64,000 bases of DNA from Micropterix aruncella (taxonomy: Eukaryota > Arthropoda > Insecta > Lepidoptera > Micropterigidae): the NCBI GenBank assembly GCA_944548615.1, contig OX155960.1, positions 14,154,447 to 14,218,446 of the forward strand, written 5' to 3'. Every line of letters begins with the position of its first letter. Position 1 is the first letter of the stretch. The notes under the pieces were generated by a model. The model was not told the DNA's origin, made no database searches, and worked only from the letters and a program-made list of their open reading frames with translations. Below, piece by piece: positions 48,111-59,660 of the stretch. Made by a program: the position numbers and the translations under genes.

Positions 48111-50552
48111 TTAACCGACTTCAAAAAAAGAAGGTGGTTATCAATTCGGTTGTATACTTTTTTATTTTTGTTTCCTCAGAACTCCATTATTTATGAACCG
48201 ATTTGGAAAATTTCTGGTTTTTATATTTTTTAATTTGAAAGGATATATTTCCATATTTGTCCCACTTTTAATCAAAATCCTGTTCTGATCCGGATCCATG
48301 ACGAATTGAGGGAACTCCTCAATTAACCACTGACTTAGGCATTTTTAACCGACTTTAAAAAAAGAAGGAGGTTATCAATTCGGTTGTAATTTTCTTTTCT
48401 TTTCATTTTTTTATTTTTGTTTCCTCAGAACTCCATTATTTATGAACCGATTTGGAAAATTTCTCGTTTTTATATTTTTTAATTTGAAATGATATATTTC
48501 CATATTTGTCCCACTTTTAATCAAAATCCTGTTCTGATCCGGATCCATGACGAATTGAGGGAACTCCTCAATTAACCACTGACTTAGGCATTTTTAACCG
48601 ACTTTAAAAAAAGAAGGAGGTTATCAATTCAGTTGTAATTTTCTTTTCTTTTCATTTTTTTATTTTTGTTTCCTCAGAACTCCATTATTTATGAACCGAT
48701 TTGGAAAATTTCTTGTTTTTATATTTTTTAATTTGAAATGATATATTTCCATATTTGTCCCACTTTTAATCAAAATCCTGTTCTGATCCGGATCCATGAC
48801 GAATTGAGGGAACTCCTCAATTAACCACTGACTTAGGCATTTTTAACCGACTTTAAAAAAAGAAGGAGGTTATCAATTCGGTTGTAATTTTCTTTTCTTT
48901 TCATTTTTTTATTTTTGTTTCCTCAGAACTCCATTATTTATGAACCGATTTGGAAAATTTCTCGTTTTTATATTTTTTAATTTGAAATGATATATTTCCA
49001 TATTTGTCCCACTTTTAATCAAAATCCTGTTCTGATCCGGATCCATGACGAATTGAGGGAACTCCTCAATTAACCACTGACTTAGGCATTTTTAACCGAC
49101 TTTAAAAAAAGAAGGAGGTTATCAATTCAGTTGTAATTTTCTTTTCTTTTCATTTTTTTATTTTTGTTTCCTCAGAACTCCATTATTTATGAACCGATTT
49201 GGAAAATTTCTTGTTTTTATATTTTTTAATTTGAAATGATATATTTCCATATTTGTCCCACTTTTAATCAAAATCCTGTTCTGATCCGAATCCATGACGA
49301 ATTGAGGGAACTCCTCAATTAACCACTGACTTAGGCATTTTTAACCGACTTTAAAAAAAGAAGGAGGTTATCAATTCGGTTGTAATTTTCTTTTCTTTTC
49401 ATTTTTTTATTTTTGTTTTCTCAGAACTCCATTATTTATGAACCGATTTGGAAAATTTCTTGTTTTTATATTTTTTAATTTGAAATGATATATTTCCATA
49501 TTTGTCCCACTTTTAATCAAAATCCTGTTCTGATCCGGATCCATGACGAATTGAGGGAACTCCTCAATTAACCACTGACTTAGGCATTTTTAACCGACTT
49601 TAAAAAAAGAAGGAGGTTATCAATTCGGTTGTAATTTTCTTTTCTTTTCATTTTTTTATTTTTGTTTCCTCAGAACTCCATTATTTATGAACCGATTTGG
49701 AAAATTTCTTGTTTTTATATTTTTTAATTTGAAATGATGTATTTCCATATTTGTCCCACTTTTAATCAAAATCCTGTTCTGATCCGGATCCATGACGAAT
49801 TGAGGGAACTCCTCAATTAACCACTGACTTAGGCATTTTTAACCGACTTTAAAAAAGAAGGAGGTTATCAATTCGGTTGTAATTTTCTTTTCTTTTCATT
49901 TTTTTATTTTTGTTTCCTCAGAACTCCATTATTTATGAACCGATTTGGAAAATTTCTTGTTTTTATATTTTTTAATTTGAAATGATATATTTCCATATTT
50001 GTCCCACTTTTAATCAAAATCCTGTTCTGATCCGGATCCATGACGAATTGAGGGAACTCCTCAATTAACCACTGACTTAGGCATTTTTAACCGACTTTAA
50101 AAAAAGAAGGAGGTTATCAATTCGGTTGTAATTTTCTTTTCTTTTCATTTTTTTATTTTTGTTTCCTCAGAACTCCATTATTTATGAACCGATTTGGAAA
50201 ATTTCTTGTTTTTATATTTTTTAATTTGAAATGATATATTTCCATATTTGTCCCACTTTTAATCAAAATCCTGTTCTGATCCGGATCCATGACGAATTGA
50301 GGGAACTCCTCAATTAACCACTGACTTAGGCATTTTTAACCGACTTCAAAAAAAGAAGAAAGTTATCAATTCGGTTGTAATTTTTTTTTGTTTTCTCAGA
50401 ACTCCATTATTTATGAACCGATTTGGAAAATTTCTTGTTTTTTATATTTTTTAATTTGAAAGGATATATTTCCAGATTTGTCCCATTTTTCATCAAAATC
50501 CTGTTCTGATCCGGGATCCATGACGAATTGAGGGAACTCCTCAAATATTATC
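48111..50552. repeat. Satellite array, 249-bp unit, ten copies
   Basis: Unit starts (TTAACCGACTT) lie at 48111, 48345, 48594, 48843, 49092, 49341, 49590, 49839, 50087 and 50336. The period is 249 bp (234 for the first unit, 248 once). The internal units are almost identical. The first and last share older variants (GACTTCAAAA and TTTGAAAGGATA against GACTTTAAAA and TTTGAAATGATA inside). Each unit includes CTCAGAACTCCATTATTTAT, a GATCCGGATCC palindrome and GGGAACTCCTCAATTAACC. No coding. Confidence 0.97.
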
Positions 50553-50743
50553 ATATGACGTAGAACATTTACATGTTGGTTAAGTTCCGATGACAAAGAA
50601 TTTGGTATGGTAAGCCTGACCTCATTCAACCCAGGGTGGGCTCCTGATGAGGGGACTCCTCAACGGTCACAGCACAGACACGTTTTTTTTATATGCATTC
50701 AGTTGTGATAGCCCGTTCTAAGTTTCACCATGACATGGCAGCT
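50553..50743. repeat. Flanking repeat interrupted by the LINE, left half
   Basis: GGGGACTCCTCAACGGTCA.CAGCA.AGA.ACG, TATGCATTCAGTTGTGATAG and TTCTAAGTTTCACCATGACATGGCAGCT are repeated, at lower identity, at 52208-52320. A second copy of this sub-repeat thus lies beyond the LINE. It ends with the left target-site copy at 50730-50743. Confidence 0.75.
50730..50743 (+). repeat. Target-site duplication, left copy (14 bp)
   Basis: ATGACATGGCAGCT is identical to 52184-52197. The flanking bases then diverge, which defines the LINE insertion 50744-52183. Confidence 0.93.
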
Positions 50744-52183
50744 CTTGACAGTAAATTAAACTGGGCGAGTCATATCGATGCCAAAATAAAGAGGGCCTGC
50801 CTAACTTTTTGGCAGTGTCGGAGACTAGTGGGAAAAAAATGGGGTCTCAACAAAAAATCACACTCTGGCTGTACATATCCAGTCATCAGGCCCTCTCTGA
50901 CTTATGGATCAGTTGTATGGTGGCCCAGAACACAACTAACCACAGTGAAAGCGAGAATCCAGAGCCTGCAACGCTTAGCGTGTGTAGCAGCCACTGGATG
51001 TATGAGAACCACACCATCGGCCGCACTAGAGTACCTGCTAGACATGAGACCTCTGGATCTTGTCATCCAAGAGGAGGCTAAGGCAGCCGCTCTAAGACTA
51101 AGAGCAAATGGACTGTGGAAACAAAACACAGAAACACCACACTCAAAAATTCTGAAACGGGTTCTAGAAGAAATACCTCTTCTGGACGCATCCATGGACA
51201 GAATAATATGCCATCATGTCTTTGATCGTAGATACAATATCCAACTCATTGCAGAACCATCAGATCACTCTGGTACAAATGAAGTAAGGATATACACAGA
51301 TGGCTCCAAAACCACTCAAGGTACCAGAGCCGGCGTCTTCTCAAATGATCTAAACATCAAAATATCAACTACCCTAGGCAACTTAAATACGATCTTCCAA
51401 GCAAAATGCATTGGCATCACCAGAGCAGCACAGGCAGTTGCAGCCAAAGATGTCGGAGACCTAAGCTTGAAATTTGTCTCCGACAGTGCCTCCGTGCTAT
51501 AAGCGCTAGCAAAAAATACTATAACCTCTGTCCTTGTACTGGAATGCCACAATGCGCTTCAATCCATTGCAAGGTCAAATAGAGTGACCCTGCAATGGAT
51601 TAAGGGGCACAACGACTCACTGGGCAACGATGCGGCAGACCACCTGGCCAAAAGGGGATCAAAGGAAATAGTATATGGACTCCGGTCCTCTTGATGCCCA
51701 TACCCCAGGCCCAAATAAAAACATGGCTACGCAGAAACACCGACGAAACCCACCTTTAAGAAGAGAAAAAAAACGCAGGATGCAGGCAAACAAAGAACGC
51801 GGTTCCGGAAGCACCTAAAAAAACTTACCCGCAACCTCGATCCGTAAAGTCATAGGTACTATGACAGGCCACTGTCCCCTAAACAAACACCTGTTTACCA
51901 TAGGTGTGACAGACAGCCCTCTATGCAGAGGATGCATGGAGGAAGAAGAAACGCCACAGCATGTGCTCATGGAATGCAGGAACGTGGCAGAGCAACGGGC
52001 AAGAATACTACAATCTCCAGCATCTGTCCCGGAGGCCTGTAGCAACCTAAACAGGCTGCTAACCTTCTGGGACGGCCTGGGTTGGCTGGAGTAACATAGA
52101 TAGAAACATGAGCCACGCACAACGGCCCAATCAAGAGGCCAAGTGCGGGAAATAGCCCCGGAAAACTAACTAACTAACTAACT
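50744..52183 (+). pseudogene. 5'-truncated non-LTR retrotransposon with RNase H domain
   Basis: The insertion starts in mid ORF2 (LDSKLNWASHIDAK.., the F.l.W..HI region after RT). It continues with QSLQRLACVAATG and an RNase H domain: VRIYTDGSK, SDSASVL, LQWIKGHNDSLGNDAADHLAK. Where the second catalytic acidic residue (QAE) is expected the sequence reads QAK. A stop at 51500-51502 and a frameshift near 51680 break the frame. The C-terminal CCHC (CRGCMEEEETPQHVLMEC) and a stop follow at 52092-52094. The tail is (CTAA)n at 52166-52184. The RNase H plus CCHC layout points to the I/R1/LOA group. The coding start usually read at 50693 lies in flanking DNA. Confidence 0.9.
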
Positions 52184-52197
52184 ATGACATGGCAGCT
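52184..52197 (+). repeat. Target-site duplication, right copy (14 bp)
   Basis: ATGACATGGCAGCT follows the (CTAA)n tail directly. Confidence 0.93.
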
Positions 52198-52803
52198 GCA
52201 CCCCGTGGATGGCTCCCGACGAGGGAACTCCTCAACGGTCAACAGCAAAGATACGAAATTTTGTATACGCATTCAATTATGATAGCCTGTTCTAACTTTC
52301 ACCATGATATGGCTGCTGCACATATTAGAAAAAAAAGAGTCGTTTTTTTATAAAATTTTATTAATTATCAAGGACCACCTGGAGCAGTCCTGAAATATTG
52401 AAGGGTTTTTCTAAAATATTCATTAATCTCGGAGAATGGTAGTGATAATGAAATTATCCAAGTGATGTAGGTCTCCTGAGCATTATATATTGGGATGCCT
52501 GCACTGATCAGGGAAAAATATCTCTACTTGTGGGCGATTGAAACTAAAAGCAGTTTTAGATAATACAGTTGCCTAATATCTAGTATGTTTGCTTCGAAAA
52601 ACAACTCATTAGAAGACTAGTATAATACATTTGTCTAAAGATGTGACACTTTTTTAAAATTTCCAAACAATGAGGAATTAAATTATTAATAAAAAATACA
52701 TAATTATTTTTAAATAATTTAACCTTCTATAATACCTAATTACCTGTATAAATAAAAATACAGGTATTCAAAATATTTAAAAATATTCAGTTATACAAAA
52801 GCT
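52198..52803. other. Continuation of the interrupted repeat, then unassigned DNA
   Basis: 52198-52325 completes the host repeat (CTCCCGACGAGGGAACTCCTC, ACCATGATATGGCTGCTGCAC). After that no gene or known repeat is recognised. Confidence 0.55.
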
Positions 52804-53067
52804 AAATTCTGTACCTCAGAGGACCATTGTGTTAAGTACATTTTTTCGTATGTCAGTTTATTTTATTGATGTCCCAAATGGTAGATTCTACACAGCGGCA
52901 TATTACAGAATATCGCTAGTATTATAAATTCATTGTTAGCCAATTGGAATATATGTCATTACACTCTGTAGGTCCAAGGTAAACGGATTTATGCCCCACA
53001 TATAACGTGGTGTTAAACATTTGCAATATGTGACTTAACACAGGTTACCTCCGAGGTACAGAATTAT
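52804..53067. mobile_element. Small TIR element (MITE), about 264 bp
   Basis: The left end AATTCTGTACCTCAGAGG...GTGTTAAGT (52804-52838) and the right end ACTTAACAC...CCTCCGAGGTACAGAATT (53032-53065) are inverted repeats of about 35 bp with few mismatches. The interior is non-coding. Flanking TA dinucleotides are compatible with a TA target duplication, but this AT-rich context makes that weak. Confidence 0.75.
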
Positions 53068-53560
53068 AATTATAACAAATATAAAATTTCTATTCGATTG
53101 TTAGAAGTTGCATGGAAACTTATGCAACTATTCAGAAACCGCATGAAGATTACTATAACCCTATGCTGCAGGTGTTTTTTAAGATTTTAACTCAATTCTT
53201 TACAAATATTATACATTTTTATATCTGATTGCATTTATCACAGGAATAGTTGGCTATAATTCTTTCTGACACAGAAGAAAAATTCTGACCATATCATATA
53301 TATTTCATCTAATTTGGAGTAAAACTGGTATATGTAGCTTGCAAAGATGATCTTTTTGTGCCTAATAATTATCTCCTTGCTCGATCGCATCACACTTTCG
53401 CGGAAACATTATCACGAACTATCTTTGCAAGGTGGAACTTTTAGGGACGTTCCTTACGGAGCTTTAACTACCTTAATTCGCAAGATACTAGCTTTAAAAT
53501 CTTGAAATATTGAACTAATAACTTAAAATTCATTCTCTTATAAAAGTAATAGGAATATCC
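53068..53560. other. Unassigned non-coding DNA
   Basis: No gene or repeat recognised. Confidence 0.45.
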
Positions 53561-53589
53561 ACAAAAAAACGCTGCCTTTAAGAAATACC

Positions 53590-53825
53590 TACTGCATCAT
53601 ATTGGAAAAAAGCCATTTTAATATGACGAAAATTATGCAAAAATACTACAAATATAATACATTTCTGGCACAATACTATCGGAGAGGGACGGTCGGCGAA
53701 GAGGCAGGGTAGGGGGGAGGGAGAGAAGTTTGGCGCGAGGTGGGGGGGGCGGTAGACGTTGTCTGCTTTTCGGGAAACACTTGGGGTGACACAACCCATT
53801 TTTTTATTCCTATCTGATATAGTTT
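53590..53825 (+). repeat. Dispersed G-rich repeat, copy B (partial)
   Basis: TTGGAAAAAAGCCATTTTAATA..ACGAAAAT and AATACTACAAATATAATAC match copy D at 61032-61080. The G-rich block at 53706-53750 (GGGTAGGGGGGAGGG; eight G in a row) and GTTGTCTGCTTTTCGGGAAA..ACACAACCCAT match copy A. Confidence 0.7.
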
Positions 53826-53844
53826 TTTTTAAATTACTAATCAA

Positions 53845-54560
53845 TACATAGCCGCGCTGCGCATGTGCTACTTTGCATACGTTCATTCACTGCTAACGTA
53901 CGGCGCGGAGTTATGGGGGCGAGCAGCCGACCGGCAGAGGGCTTTCGTTATGCAAAAGCGTGCAGTCCGCACAATAGCGCGTGTGGCGCTTGATACGCCA
54001 GCTAGGCCTCTGTTTAGAGATCTCTGCATCATGTCGCTGCCGTTCATTTATATAATGGAAATAGTGCTGTTCGTTCGTAGAAATCTAGCTGATTTTGAAG
54101 TGAATGGTATGCATCATCGGTATCCAACAAGATCCCGTAGCATGCTACGTTCGGTAAGTCATGCATTATCCAAGTCGGAGAGGCTAGCCTATATCGCCGG
54201 CCCAGCGGTTTACAATAAACTCAGCGAGCACATTAGGCAGGCGCAATCTCTGAGACGCCTGAAGAGATACCTTACAGATAAGGCGTTTTACTCACTGGAG
54301 GAATATTACTCGAGTGAAGTCTAAAATGCTTTGGTTGCAAAAATATTTAATAATATCTTTGCATTTTGTCTTGTATTTCTTCTTTTTACATTATTATTGT
54401 GTTTTTTCCTTCGTTTTGTTTTGTTTATTTTATCTTTTTTTTAACGATAAAAAAAAATGTTTGTTTGTTGATATGTATGAATCTTTGCTAATCTGTATCT
54501 GACTTGTATACCAGTATACTAATAAAATGAATATGAATAAATATGAATATGAATATATGT
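53845..54560 (+). pseudogene. Non-LTR retrotransposon C-terminal fragment with 3' UTR
   Basis: The open frame 53863-54324 encodes YFAYVHSLLTYGAELWG, QKRAVRTIARV, PARPLFRDLCIMSLPFIYIMEIVLFVRRN, YPTRSR, AGPAVYNKLSEHIRQAQSLRRLKRYLTDKAFYSLEEYY and then a stop. This is the end of a Jockey/CR1-type ORF2. The M at 53863 is internal. Coding appears to be read a little upstream, so the copy is 5'-truncated at about 53845. The 3' UTR to about 54560 ends in AATAAA and (GAATAT)n. The C-terminal block is similar to, but distinct from, that of the 19-23.6 kb LINE. Confidence 0.85.
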
Positions 54561-55030
54561 TTCTATAAAATTGATTAGTAATGATATGAACAAGTAAATA
54601 AATACAAAGGTAGCTAAAAACAGCATGCAAATCGTTTTTAAATAATTAAAATCTTATATGAAAACCTATCATCAAATAGTAGCAAAATGACCTATCTTCT
54701 CTAATATTCCAACGTTCTTATAGGAAATGCACGATGAGTATAGAGTTTAATTATATGCGGGTCTTGTAGCAAACACAGGGTGACCACAATCGCACTAAGG
54801 GACACGTTTCAAATCCCTTTTATAAAGCCCCTGTACATATCTTATGCAAATAACCTTCCAGGCATCCCATCTCACCTTTCTCCATGTAAACCTCATGATC
54901 TTTAATTTATCCTTGTGAGGGTTGGTTAGGCTGCTCTCTCAATTAAGCTGCCGCCAGTTTGAAGTTCATATATGGGGATTTAATCAAAATTAAATCGCGT
55001 TCGCGAAGGAAGACAGCGAGACAGCTTTGG
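54561..55030. other. Unassigned non-coding DNA
   Basis: No gene or repeat recognised. Confidence 0.45.
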
Positions 55031-55034
55031 TTTT

Positions 55035-55181
55035 ACTTTCCTGGCAGAGGGAAAGTATTGTGAACGTGCAATTTTTTTTCTGAGATGAAATCGGATATAC
55101 AGGATGAGGTTTTAATTAGTGAAACCTTGAAGTTGGTGAATCAGTACGAGCAAATAAGCAACTTTTGATGACAAATTGTTA
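55035..55181 (+). repeat. Two repeat ends in succession: G-rich-repeat start and 84-bp inverted-repeat family copy
   Basis: 55035-55071 (ACTTTCCTGGCAGAGGGAAAGTATTGTGAACG) is the start of the copy-A repeat. 55098-55181 (TACAGGATGAGG..TTAATTAGTGA..CCTTGAAG..GTGAATCAGTACGAG) matches the arms at 10073-10156 and 12463-12546. Confidence 0.65.
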
Positions 55182-55246
55182 AAACAAATGATATAATAAA
55201 ATTATTTTAAATTACATTTTATTCCAAATTTGAGAATTGATCAACT

Positions 55247-56605
55247 CCATTAGCTAGATCATTTGATCTAGCTAATGGATCGAAGTCGTTGAACTCAGCG
55301 GCATTGAATGGCGTTCAATAACACAAAAGTCGCGAAGCAAGGCAAAAGATGGCTCTGCATTGTTATTACTGGTCGATGTATTTTGAATATTTGAGATATT
55401 TACCACCACTTAATGAACCATCTATAAAATGGAATAGACATTACAAGTAAAACGGCCTAAAATGTACCTAATAACTATTAGGTTCATTTTAGGCCGTTTC
55501 ATTTGTAATGTCTATTCCGTTTTAAAAATCATTCATTAAGTGGTGGTAAATGTCTCAAATATTCAAAATACATCGATCATAAATAACAATGCAACGCCAT
55601 CTGTTGCCTTGCTTCGCCACTATTGTGTTATTGAACATCATTCAATGCCGCTGAGTTCAGCGACCTCGATCCATTAGCTAGATCATTGTGCTTTATCGAT
55701 CTATTAGCTAGATCATTAGCTAGATCGCAATCTGTTTTTATTTTATTGATTTATTTTAAATTAATGCTTTTTTAAGTAAGAAAGCATTAATTTAAAATAA
55801 ATCAATATATTCAAAAGAAATTGCCACCAAACAGTTCAAATTATTACTTTCAATGAGACTACATATTACAATAGTCGCGTGAATAACTGATATATGGCAA
55901 TAGTAAAATAGAATTAAAAACATGTTTTTCAACTATTAGGTACGTTTTAGGCACTGTTTTATTTGTAATATATTCTGTTTTAAAAAGGGACAAAAATGGT
56001 CATAAATGTCTCAAATATTTCAAATATATTTGTTTAGAAATAACAGCGTAGCGCCATCTGTGTCCTAGCTTCACGACTATTGTGTTATTAAACGCCATAT
56101 ACAATGCCGCCGAGTTCAACGACCTCGATCCATTAGCTAGATCATTGTGCTTTCGATCCATTAGCTAGATCATTAGCTAGATCATAGTGGCAATCTTTTT
56201 TTATTTTATTGATTTATTTTAAATTAATTCTTTTTTAACTAAGAAAGTATTATTTTTAAAATAAATCAATAAAATAAAAACAGATTGCCTAGCAGTTCAA
56301 ATTATTACTTTCAATGAGCCTACATATTACAATAGTCGCGTGAATAACCGATATATGGCAATAGTAAAATAGAATAAAAAAACTGTTTTTCAACTATTAG
56401 GTATATTTTAGGCACTGTTTTATATGTAATATATAGTCTGTTTTTAAAAAGGTTCAAAAAGTGGTGGTAAATGTCTGAAACATTTCAAATATATCTGTTT
56501 AGAAATAACAGCGCAGCGCCACCTGTGGCCTAGCTTCGGGACTATTGTGTTATTAAACGCCATTCAATGCCGCCGAGTTCAACGACCTCGATCCATTAGA
56601 AATCA
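55247..56605. repeat. Long palindrome plus tandem about 460-bp repeats
   Basis: A perfect 15-bp hairpin with a 2-nt loop (55247-55278, TTAGCTAGATCA..TGATCTAGCTAA) opens it. Arms of about 200 bp (55279-55470 and 55480-55680) form a near-continuous hairpin centred at about 55475 (GGCCTAAAATG...CATTTTAGGCC). The right arm then repeats in tandem: AACTATTAGGT starts at 55473, 55931 and 56392, giving periods of 458 and 461 bp. Each tandem unit contains a further A/T-rich palindrome (55745-55806; 56205-56278) and multiple AGCTAGATC motifs. No coding. It looks like a foldback element whose half-unit was amplified. Confidence 0.85.
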
Positions 56606-58680
56606 TCTGCTAATGCTGCTCGATGAAATGCACCGTTACTTCACGGAATATAAGTACTTAGACCGACTCGAATCATACCCTTAGCATAGTAAAATAACAT
56701 CAGTAGGACATCTCGAGCCCGTTTTCGAAATAAGTACCTACGCTTCACCGAACCACCAGGGTTGCACAACAAATATACAATTGACAAGTTGTGATCCCAT
56801 TAAAGCAGAAATACAATTCTTTATAATTATTATAATGTACGTTTATGTATTTTTGGTTTATAGATTAAGAGTCGGTTCCCAATATTGTACTGTAACAGAA
56901 TATATGAGTTATTGCTGACTTTGTGTGACAGCATTCACCACTTGTTGCATGTGTTCAAAATACCTACATTTTAGTAATTTAAAGTAGGTTCTTAACAAAA
57001 ACGCATCTACCTACCTACCTACGCAAATGAACAATAAACGTTACCTCGTAAATGTAATTTCGTAACGTAAATGTAAAAAAATGTAAATGTAAATGTAATT
57101 TCTGATAGGCTGCATTACAACCTATACAGAAAACATTCCACTTTTGTATACTGAGCTGTCGCGCGACAGCCCTGACTGGCTAGCACCGAATCGCCCGAGA
57201 ATCTATGTAGTGTTAGCGTATGGACAAAGGGCGCTTGTATGAGTACGAAATCGGTGCGTACTATGGAGATGTTATATACTGTTCTTATTCTACTATGCCC
57301 TTAGGCAGATTCGCTTTTTACTTTTCCAGCCGCGTATTTTCATTTACGTGTTCAATAAAAGGTCGGTCAAATTCAACCTCAAACCAAACTCAACCTGTAT
57401 ATTCCATCAAAAAAAATATTTATTTTATAATTGCTTTTAATCCGAAACGACATAATATAATTTAAAAGTCGTGTTGAGGAAAAGTGGCATATACTGCAAT
57501 TTTCTCCGATATTTGGCTGCCTTCCCACATTCTCATGATTTGTAAAGGGATATATTATGGTTGGTTGGGGCACCCACTCGGAACCCGCATATGCTAATGT
57601 ACACTATAACGATTTCGCATCCTACCCGTCGCTCTGAGTTAGGCAAGAGAAAGAGTGAGCGAAGGAAACCCTTCACTCGACCTTACTTTTATTTACTTTC
57701 CTCCAGTCGTCGAGTCGGTAATAAGAAACACGCTTTCCGCAATTTACTGACCCCTTCGGCCTCCTCCATTCACTATTCGCCGTTCGCCATTCTGGCGAAA
57801 TGGCCCCGCCCAAATGGACGACGGAAAGGAAATCATGACCGTGAAACGTCATGGCGAAAACTAAGTATTTCTACCCGCGCTCAATGAGACAGTTTTATTA
57901 CAAAAGCAAAATTAGGTACTAATCTATGTAATTGCCTTTTACTTCACCGACCTACCAACCAACGAGGAGGTAAAATATTGTTTTACCCACCTTTTTTGTC
58001 ATTTCAATGGCTTCTCGGATCATGTGAGAGAAATAGAATAGTTCTTTAATCCTCCAAACGCGGGAGACGCTTACTAAGCGTTCAGCTCTTTCCATACGAT
58101 TCTGTACGCTATTATAGCGTTGCATATAATTTCTGCATTTTCGCTATTTGTCCGTTGAATCTTTTTCTGTTGCTCTGTAACATCGAGAGTTGCATTTTTC
58201 ACGTTCTCGAGTCGCAGAGCTAACGGGAATGGACAAGTTACGACCTGAATCGTAGAATATAGACCAAATCGCCCGCGGTTGGAGGGTTAATAAGCGCAAT
58301 GGTATTTTAAAACAGCACTCTTTGGTTCGTTGTACTGTTCAAGTTGTGTCACAGAGCACCAAATTTTCTCGGCGAAACTTTTTAACTAAAAGGCATCAAC
58401 GTCCCATCAGACGAGTTTCTATAAGTACTTTTGATTAATCAACGCAAGCCAACCAATACTCACACTTATACATATAAGTATGGTATGAATCAATACGGTT
58501 CCTAATAGTTTTGTGCAGTTTGGGTGGTGTGGCCAAACTCTTTCTGTCATCTGGCCTGCCAACTCCCGGTTCAACTCCTATCTGGTAGTCCCAACTCGTA
58601 CCGTTACGGCTGTAATCCAGCAGTTTGCGGCGGTTGGAATCAGAATATCGCGGATACGTATGTTTCATTATGACAGCAGA
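56606..58680. other. Unassigned DNA, moderately GC-rich around 57.1-58.3 kb
   Basis: No gene that I can defend. The open stretch of 108 codons at 57561-57887 (RSELGKRKSERRKPFTRPYF...) lies in GC-richer sequence but shows no recognisable domain or clear splice context. It may be an old repeat or a regulatory region of a host gene outside the window. Confidence 0.4.
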
Positions 58681-58689
58681 GGGTAGTTA

Positions 58690-59070
58690 ACCGACTGACG
58701 TCTTCAACCCTTGAATCGATTAGTCAGCCACCTGATCCTGAGTGACCATGGCGGGCAAAGGGCGTCACGGTCCGCAAAGTATTCAATCTGAATAACCGCT
58801 TATATCAGGTATAGAGGCCGCGCAAGCGACTTCGGACCTGTGATCCGACCGGACGGCTGTGAAATCCAGCCAAATCTGGTAGTAAAGGCGTGAGGATGGC
58901 TCGCTGGATTCACTTTCCAGTGCCTCGCGTTAAGGCATCGGCTTCTTACGAGCATGTTGGCGGAGCTAGACTGTTGACTGAGTTGCTCCTAAATCTCTAT
59001 ATAATGACCCACGACTGAAAGAACGATCTATATATCGTTATAGCAGCCTGAGGTGTCCGGTTCGCCCGTT
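58690..59070 (-). repeat. Dispersed tRNA-like repeat, copy 3
   Basis: Its reverse complement starts CAACGGGCGAACCGGACACC TCAGG (to 59070), then ATCGTTCTTTCAGTCGTGGG, GATTTAGGA, TCTAGCTCCGCCAAC, AACGCGAGGCACTGG, CTACCAGATTTGG, TCCGAAGTCGCTTGCGCGG and GCGGACCGTGACGCCCTTTG. These are the same blocks in the same order as copy 2 (44037-44420). Confidence 0.7.
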
Positions 59071-59504
59071 GCAGACAACAGATCCAAAGTTGCACTTCTA
59101 CACACCCGGGATTTGCAGTTGCATTACATATTTAACAGGTTTCGGAGACCGAGATATACTTTGGGTTAATTTGTCACTTCATGCGGTAAAATCCGCTATT
59201 GTCTTATTCATAATGTTAAACGAACGCGATAGTCTTACTTTTCGTGCGCGATGAATTGCGGTCTGCGCGATGGGTGAGGGGGAGGAATTTGTTGGTCGCC
59301 TTGTTGAGATTTAAATAACATACAAACATCAATTATTTTACAACATTACATAAGACAACAATGATTTTAATACAATACATCCTATATTTTTATTACATAA
59401 AATTTTAACACCTTATACTAGCCGGTAACAAACTTACAAAGTAATATCAGGCGATCTAGCCACTATGTCTTTAAAAAAAAACATTAAAACTGCCTCGAAA
59501 TCTA
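59071..59504. other. Unassigned non-coding DNA
   Basis: No gene or repeat recognised. Confidence 0.4.
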
Positions 59505-59660
59505 TTTATTTATTTATTTATTTAAGAATTATTATAAAAAATTGATTAGCTTACAAAAATAACAGGAACCGAATGGCAAAATCTTAACCTTTTGCTTATT
59601 TATTTCTGTCACCCAACTAGGACTAGCCCGTTCTAGGGTGGACAGGACTCTAATATTACA
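59505..59660 (-). repeat. Possible SINE remnant with (TTTA)n tail
   Basis: The (ATTT)n run at 59508-59525 and the core CACCCAACTAGG..TAGCCCGTTCTAGGGTGGACAGG at 59611-59652 resemble the cores at 46290-46325 and 47077-47112. The boundaries are unclear. Confidence 0.4.

Noticed and set aside
48111..50552. CRISPR-like regular spacing
   Set aside because: The units are 249-bp head-to-tail satellite copies without unique spacers, in a eukaryotic genome.
50411..50629. 72-codon minus-strand frame at the satellite edge
   Set aside because: It consists of satellite and flanking-repeat sequence. The equivalent frame is broken in the other units.
57561..57887. 108-codon plus-strand frame in GC-richer DNA
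   Set aside because: Considered as an exon, but there is no recognisable domain, no clear splice sites in phase, and the start is a TTG-type codon.
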